Of a stretch of 64,000 nucleotides of DNA, positions 59,816 to 64,000 are shown piece by piece. The notes beneath the pieces are model-generated. The model did not search any database, had not been told where the DNA came from, and saw only the letters and a list, made by a program, of their open reading frames with translations. The translations under genes and the position numbers were made by a program. The stretch is taken from contig JAXLUI010000001.1 of assembly GCA_046329585.1 (NCBI GenBank), positions 868,001 to 932,000 of the forward strand. The letters run 5' to 3'. Every line of letters starts with the position of its first letter. The stretch's first letter is position 1. The stretch comes from DLKC01 sp002478885. GTDB lineage: Bacteria; Bacteroidota; Bacteroidia; Chitinophagales; Chitinophagaceae.

Positions 59816-61414
59816 TTAGTGGGAAACAATAGTTTCCACCGATGGAATATTGAACATCACGAGATGAATGTTTTTCCGGATAGCTTTTGGCCTAAAATCC
59901 TGGAATATTTCGAGTATATCCCGATCTATATAAATAGTATCGATTCCATTTATTTCCACAACTGAATGTTCCGGTATTTTATCGAGCAGTTCCATAAATC
60001 TTCTTTTATTCAGGAAACTCACGTTTAGATCAAGCTCTATCAGAAAATATTTTTTTCCTTTTTCCATACTTTCCTTCACAACGAAACCAGCCTGGTAAGT
60101 ATGCTTGATCAGGAAATAAATGGAGTACACGAAACCGATTAACACCCCGATTAACAAATCGGTGAGCAATATGGAAACAACAGTGATAATAAAAGGCATG
60201 AATTGCTCTCTTCCCTGTTTATAAACTGTATAGATCATTTTTGGCTTGGCGAGGTTATAACCTGTGCGGAACAAAATAACAGCGAGCACACAATACGGTA
60301 CAAGATTAATAAGCGGAATGGCAAATAGAATAGCCAGCAGCAGCCATACTCCATGAGTAAAAGAAGATGTTTTTGTTTTAGCACCGGCCGCCGCATTAGC
60401 CGAGCTTCTTACAATAACTGCAGTGATGGGAAGTCCGCCCAAAAAGCCACTGAGCATGTTGCCGGCACCTTGAGCCATCAATTCCCTGTTTTGCGGGGTA
60501 ATACGGTTGTAAGGATCCAGTTTGTCGATAGCCTCAATACTTAGCAGCGTTTCAAGTGTTGCAACAAAACAAATAACAACGGCATTCCGCCAAACATTGA
60601 TGTCGCTGAACATTAACCCGGCTTCAGGCAACTTTACCTGTCCAAAAATATCAGGCGGTAGTGTTACATATTGAGTAGGATTTAACTGCAGCGAAGTAAA
60701 GCAGTTTTGAAAAAGCAACGCACTTAACACTCCAAAAACAACAACAATAAAAGACACAGGAAGAAACGGAACTTTTTTTACCATGAATTTATTCCAGGAC
60801 CAATAAACACAAAAAGCACCAGCCGCGATAATAATAGCCCCGGCAGACGTGTTGGCATACAGGTCATCAATATGCCGGAAGCCATTGTTGAAGGTGATAA
60901 TGTTAAACAATTCATTTGTCCAAAAGTCGGGTTTGTTAAAACCAATCAGCAGCGGAACCTGTTTCGAAATAAGAATAATGCCTATTGCCGCAAGCATTCC
61001 TTTGATAACAGCAGAAGGAATAAAGTGTGTGAATCCACCCAACCTGAAAGCGCCAAGTAATAACTGTAAAAAGCCAGCGAGCATCACAGAAAGAAAAAAC
61101 ACTTCAAGGGAGCCGAGTTGTACAATGGCAGCTGCACATATCGCTGTTAACCCAGCGGCCGGGCCGCTTACACTTAGCTCCGATTTACTTAATAGCGAAA
61201 CCACAACACCTCCGATAATACCTGCCAGCAAACCTGAATAAACCGGTGTTCCCGAGGCAAGCGATATACCCAAACACAGCGGAAGTGCGACAAAGAAAAC
61301 AGTTATACTTGCTTTAAAATCGTATTTAAGAAAAGATAAATAGTAGAGCCTGGTGCGTCTGCTGATTATGTTCATCTTGAGATTGCTGATTCCCGGCAAA
61401 GATATTTTTTTCAT
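59816..61414 (-). CDS. SulP-family anion transporter with STAS domain
   Basis: 532 residues with about 12-14 transmembrane helices. Signature segments are ASITVFFVALPLCLGISLASG, GPAAGLTAICAAA and MAQGAGNMLSGFLGGLPITAVIVRSSANAAAG. A cytoplasmic STAS domain follows (about 440-532; VSFLNKRRFMELLDKIPEHSVVEINGIDTIYID). SulP transporters carry sulfate, bicarbonate or other anions; in Bacteroidota many are coded beside carbonic anhydrase, but none is present here, so the substrate is open. An alternative start is the Met 13 residues in. Confidence 0.92.
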   Translation of the reverse strand: MKKISLPGISNLKMNIISRRTRLYYLSFLKYDFKASITVFFVALPLCLGISLASGTPVYSGLLAGIIGGVVVSLLSKSELSVSGPAAGLTAICAAAIVQLGSLEVFFLSVMLAGFLQLLLGAFRLGGFTHFIPSAVIKGMLAAIGIILISKQVPLLIGFNKPDFWTNELFNIITFNNGFRHIDDLYANTSAGAIIIAAGAFCVYWSWNKFMVKKVPFLPVSFIVVVFGVLSALLFQNCFTSLQLNPTQYVTLPPDIFGQVKLPEAGLMFSDINVWRNAVVICFVATLETLLSIEAIDKLDPYNRITPQNRELMAQGAGNMLSGFLGGLPITAVIVRSSANAAAGAKTKTSSFTHGVWLLLAILFAIPLINLVPYCVLAVILFRTGYNLAKPKMIYTVYKQGREQFMPFIITVVSILLTDLLIGVLIGFVYSIYFLIKHTYQAGFVVKESMEKGKKYFLIELDLNVSFLNKRRFMELLDKIPEHSVVEINGIDTIYIDRDILEIFQDFRPKAIRKNIHLVMFNIPSVETIVSH

Positions 61415-61503
61415 TTGCAGTAACGGCTGATAAAAATCATTGTTAGCTTGTTTATACTCTCTTAAGCTGCAATATTTTAATCATTTGCCCGTAATTTTAC
61501 AAC

Positions 61504-62019
61504 ATGAATTTTAACCTCAACGACAATATACCACAGTCATTTCACCCGTCTTCGAGGGTTTGGATTTACCAGGCCAACCGCCTGTTTACTCTATCCGAAG
61601 TATTTGAAATAGAAAGCATACTGGCAAATTTTATACAATCATGGAACAGCCACGGTGTACCCGTAAAGGGTTATGCAAATCTTTTTTTCGGGCAGTTTGT
61701 TGTGCTCATGGCCGACGAAACAGCTACGGGCGTTAGTGGTTGCAGCACCGACAGTTCTGTGAGGGTGATCAGGCAAATTGAACAACGGTTTGGCGTAAAT
61801 ATGTTCGACAGGCAAATGCTCGCTTTTCTAATAAAAGATAAAATACAATTGTTGCCTTTATCTCAATTCAATTATGCGGTCGAAAACAATTTCATCGACG
61901 AAGAAAGCATCTATTTCAACAACCTCGTGCAAACAAAACAGGAATTGCTCGACCAATGGTTGATCCCTGTTAAAGCAAGCAAACTTGCAGGAAGAATCAC
62001 AAAGAAGCAAACAGTATAA
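61504..62019 (+). CDS. Conserved Bacteroidota protein, often misnamed ABC transporter ATPase
   Basis: 171 residues. It has no Walker A or B motif and no ABC signature, despite the name this family carries in databases. Conserved parts are SSRVWIYQANRLFTLSEVFEIESILANF, SWNSHGVPVKGYANLFFGQFVVLMADE, TGVSGCSTDSSVRVIRQIEQ and the tail YFNNLVQTKQELLDQW. I recognise the pattern from a small, soluble family widespread in Flavobacteriia and Chitinophagia; its function is unknown. The GCSTDSS segment, with a conserved cysteine, is its most striking motif. A TAATTTTA element lies 4 bp before the ATG. Confidence 0.85.
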   Translation: MNFNLNDNIPQSFHPSSRVWIYQANRLFTLSEVFEIESILANFIQSWNSHGVPVKGYANLFFGQFVVLMADETATGVSGCSTDSSVRVIRQIEQRFGVNMFDRQMLAFLIKDKIQLLPLSQFNYAVENNFIDEESIYFNNLVQTKQELLDQWLIPVKASKLAGRITKKQTV

Positions 62020-62028
62020 ATGCATTTT

Positions 62029-62082
62029 TGGAGCCCGGCTATTTAACATGAATTGAGCTGCTGTTGCGTCGCACTCTTGTAC
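62029..62082 (-). repeat. Interspersed repeat copy 31 (type A)
   Basis: Minus-strand exact core at 62064-62081, then CAGCAGCTCAATTCATG and AATAGCCGGGCTCC, ending 10 bp from the previous stop. With copy 32 it brackets the frameshifted gene. Confidence 0.8.
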
Positions 62083-62106
62083 TGCATCAAATAATTATCG
62101 ACAAGA

Positions 62107-62331
62107 ATGCTAAAAATTAAATCTGTCCAAGAAAAAACAACATTTAGAAAGAGTGTTACGGCAATAGGCATTCTCAAATTTTTTTTGGCAACCTGTTTCC
62201 TTATTATTTGCTGGCTGTACGTTAAAAACAACACATCAATCGATCACACCGTATTTACCACAATATCCGCTCTGATTTTCCTCCTGTTCAACAGTTTGTT
62301 GCTTCGCTCATTTTTTTTTCCTATCAAATAA
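62107..62331 (+). CDS. Small membrane protein; 5' part of a probably frameshifted gene
   Basis: 74 residues with two transmembrane helices (AIGILKFFLATCFLIICWLYV, then FTTISALIFLLFNSLLLR) after a short basic N-terminus. It ends at TAA 62329-62331, only three codons beyond a run of nine T residues (62311-62319). The frame used by the next piece (62379-62612) is open through and upstream of this run, so a one-base insertion in the T-run would fuse the two into one protein of about 170 residues: two helices and a soluble domain. Either the gene is disrupted, slips at the T-run, or the sequence has an indel error. Confidence 0.5.
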   Translation: MLKIKSVQEKTTFRKSVTAIGILKFFLATCFLIICWLYVKNNTSIDHTVFTTISALIFLLFNSLLLRSFFFPIK

Positions 62332-62378
62332 GCAACAAAGATGTAATTACTGCCAAATTTTTTTTCCTTGGGATTGTT

Positions 62379-62612
62379 GTGAATACTGTAAGTTTCGAAA
62401 GCAAATCTTTGAAGATTATTATTACTTCATCAGTCAGTGAAACAAACAGGCTGAGGCCCGGCGGAATAACAAATCCTCCCTTAAAGTTTTCCACCCGATA
62501 TGTCTACAACTTAGTTCTTTCGTCTTCCAATCGGTTATTTAAAATTTCCTTGGAGTTAAATGAGCAAGATGCAACTATTTTGAGGGAACAAATTCTTTTA
62601 CTATGTAAATGA
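62379..62612 (+). CDS. Small protein; likely 3' part of the same frameshifted gene
   Basis: 77 residues counted from a GTG at 62379, but the frame is open further upstream across the preceding gene piece with no other good start codon, which argues that it is a continuation. The sequence (VSFESKSLKIIITSSVSE..., STRYVYNLVLSSSNRLFKISLELNEQDATILREQ) looks like a soluble beta-rich domain with a final helix, as in small membrane proteins with PH-like cytoplasmic parts. No named family is recognised. Both pieces lie between inverted repeat copies 31 and 32. Confidence 0.45.
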   Translation: MNTVSFESKSLKIIITSSVSETNRLRPGGITNPPLKFSTRYVYNLVLSSSNRLFKISLELNEQDATILREQILLLCK

Positions 62613-62640
62613 ATTTTTGCCGCCATGAAAATCAATCGCT

Positions 62641-62690
62641 GAAGTGCTTGCGACGCAACAGGCGACGCCATGAAAAACAAAAGCTGGTAT
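62641..62690 (+). repeat. Interspersed repeat copy 32 (degenerate type A)
   Basis: GAAGTGCTTGCGACGCAACA then GGCGACGCCATGAAAAAC and AAAGCTGGTATAAAAAA, ending 7 bp from the DUF3078 stop. Closely similar in its tail to copy 16. Confidence 0.7.
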
Positions 62691-62696
62691 AAAAAA

Positions 62697-63653
62697 TTAA
62701 TTCACCACAGGGTTAATAGGCATAGAAAATCCAATGCCGATCAGGCTTTTCAGCTGGAGTGCAGGGCTTGAGTTGTTCTTTCCAAATATTTTCACATCGT
62801 CATCATAGATCATGTCGAGGTTATAACTGGCAGATAAAAATTTATTGATCTTAAAGAAAAAGTAATTGGTAAAATACATATCTACGTTTTGCGGATTGTT
62901 CACATAATCAGAAAACAAATCCATCTTTCCCTTGTAAGTAACGTTTTTGAATAATTTCTGGTAAACATTGATCGACGCAAATGCGCCAAGCTGGTTGATG
63001 GAATGCTGATAAGGCGGAACGCCATACGAACCTTTCTCGTATAGGCGCTTGCTGGCAACAATGGTCATACGATCTGTAAGTGGCGAAAAGAAAATAGATG
63101 TTGTTTTAAAAGGTTTATAGTCGAACCCTGCGGCGAAAAACAGGTAAGCCGGCGAAAGAAAAGTGGAAGATAAAAATGCGCTATCGCCGTTATATGTATT
63201 GCCGTCAAAAAACTGTGTTCTGAAATTGAAAAGACCAGTGGCATAAAACTTCCTGGCAGTATCGAGCATGAAACCATATTTCGACAGCACTTCAAAGCGA
63301 TCATCATTTTTACGCGTGCCGAGGCTGGTGGTTTGTATGAACCCAAAATTAAAATCCATACTGTTGTCCCAGGTGTGATGCTTGCCCTTGTTGAGTAAAA
63401 AATAGTTGGTATAAGAGTTTATCGCCAGGGTAAAATTATCGCCCCCTGCCGCCCAGTTGCTGAGCGTTCCCTGCGAAAAATTTACGTTTACAATGCCGCC
63501 ACGTTTCCAATGCCAGTTGAGCGTATCGTTCGGATCCTTTTTAACCGTGCGGAAAATTTCTGTAGGAATGGCCTTAACCGGGATATTGTCTTGTGCTTTT
63601 AAAAGAATATTGATGCTGCCGAGGATCATCAGCAGCAGGATTTTTTTTATCAT
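62697..63653 (-). CDS. DUF3078 outer-membrane protein
   Basis: 318 residues with a signal peptide (1-20). The DUF3078 pattern is clear: WHWKRGGIVNVNFSQGTLSNWAAGGDNFTLAINSYTNYF, then alternating aromatic strands of a beta-barrel. The family is confined mainly to Bacteroidota; its function is unknown. The gene is monocistronic. The C-terminal IGIGFSMPINPVVN lacks a terminal aromatic residue, which is unusual for barrels but common in this family. Confidence 0.88.
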   Translation of the reverse strand: MIKKILLLMILGSINILLKAQDNIPVKAIPTEIFRTVKKDPNDTLNWHWKRGGIVNVNFSQGTLSNWAAGGDNFTLAINSYTNYFLLNKGKHHTWDNSMDFNFGFIQTTSLGTRKNDDRFEVLSKYGFMLDTARKFYATGLFNFRTQFFDGNTYNGDSAFLSSTFLSPAYLFFAAGFDYKPFKTTSIFFSPLTDRMTIVASKRLYEKGSYGVPPYQHSINQLGAFASINVYQKLFKNVTYKGKMDLFSDYVNNPQNVDMYFTNYFFFKINKFLSASYNLDMIYDDDVKIFGKNNSSPALQLKSLIGIGFSMPINPVVN

Positions 63654-64000
63654 GCGCTACAGGGAGTTTTAATTAATGCCGATTCAAAAAACTGGTACCA
63701 TGCTACAATATAAAAGATTGTCGCTTTTGCAAAACATGCCGGTTCTCTGAATTATGCATCGATAAATGCTGTTTAAATTCACTGGAATCGAACAAATTTA
63801 ATTGGCGATTTTGCAAATACTGTTAACAAACTGTCAAACAGTCAGCAATTGTCTTTTTAATTACTTTTGCTTCCCCGGTAAGCATTTTAGCCGGGCAATT
63901 ACAAAACAGATATCATAAGAAAATATTGAACCTGTAAGCAGTTTTTAGAATAATAGCGACAAATACGGCGGTTGGTATTTAAAAAAAATCTTACTGCAAA
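63654..64000. other. 347-bp upstream region at the window end
   Basis: A/T-rich sequence upstream of the DUF3078 gene that reaches the window edge. I see no gene. A minus-strand TTG and TATTGTAG pair with a 19-bp spacer near 63711-63740 is a weak promoter candidate. Confidence 0.4.

Noticed and set aside
173..62690. CRISPR array as explanation for the repeated 18-mers
   Set aside because: Copies are kilobases apart, on both strands, with variable flanks and no cas genes; there is no regular spacer length.
1..64000. Phage, integrative element, toxin-antitoxin or defence system
   Set aside because: No integrase, transposase, capsid, restriction, retron, CBASS or toxin gene pattern was found; nearly all genes are ordinary metabolic, envelope or translation genes.

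Overview
The window looks like chromosomal DNA of a Bacteroidota bacterium, most likely of the Chitinophagaceae. This is inferred from a PorP/SprF type IX secretion protein, DUF3078 and OmpP1-type outer-membrane barrels, WbqC, lipoproteins with signal-peptidase II motifs, lack of Shine-Dalgarno sequences, and exact matches to the Bacteroidota -7 promoter element TAnnTTTG. It is a housekeeping region. I found no prophage, transposase, CRISPR array, integron or recognisable defence island.

Layout. 1-793: end of a sugar-phosphate nucleotidyltransferase and a heptose-bisphosphate-phosphatase-like HAD enzyme. 874-8563: a secreted protein, YtxH, a Gfo/Idh/MocA oxidoreductase, DUF2809, dnaK, a PagL-like outer-membrane enzyme and a small secreted protein. 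8651-20272: a beta-helix protein and then carbohydrate genes: ROK glucokinase, FHS sugar permease, glycogen synthase, ADP-glucose pyrophosphorylase, GPH/SLC45-like sugar transporter and secreted GH13 amylase. 20354-31095: amidohydrolase, methylmalonyl-CoA-mutase-type large subunit, a GNAT, 3-methyladenine glycosylase, PorP/SprF, WbqC, LEA-2 lipoprotein, CPA2 antiporter and an NTF2-like protein. 31287-36825: SpeA-like decarboxylase and a translation block (rplT, rpmI, rlmN and two pseudouridine synthases). 36911-48297: lipoproteins, OmpP1-like barrel, prolyl-tRNA synthetase, CD225 and DUF2752 membrane proteins, L,D-transpeptidase, SDR, Gfo/Idh, GMC oxidoreductase and a dihaem cytochrome c. 48829-63653: a DPE2-like 4-alpha-glucanotransferase, enolase-superfamily epimerase, the two halves of an Hdr-like Fe-S reductase, PyrR-like phosphoribosyltransferase, phosphoglucomutase, Pcm, tRNA-Arg(ACG), Hsp20, SulP transporter, a conserved Bacteroidota protein, a probably frameshifted membrane-protein gene and a DUF3078 barrel.

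Functional links. GlgC, GlgA, the glucanotransferase, glucokinase, phosphoglucomutase, the amylase and the two sugar permeases together cover starch/maltodextrin breakdown, uptake and glycogen storage, although the genes are scattered over about 47 kb rather than in one operon. No SusC/SusD pair is present.

The most unusual feature is a family of about 30 short intergenic repeats (core TACAAGAGTGCGACGCAA or a GTGACAC variant, plus a GCCGGGTC-A-rich tail). They occur in most longer intergenic gaps, never inside a confident gene, often as head-to-head pairs whose tails abut the flanking genes. The two core types differ by a compensatory change in a palindrome. I do not recognise this family from the literature.
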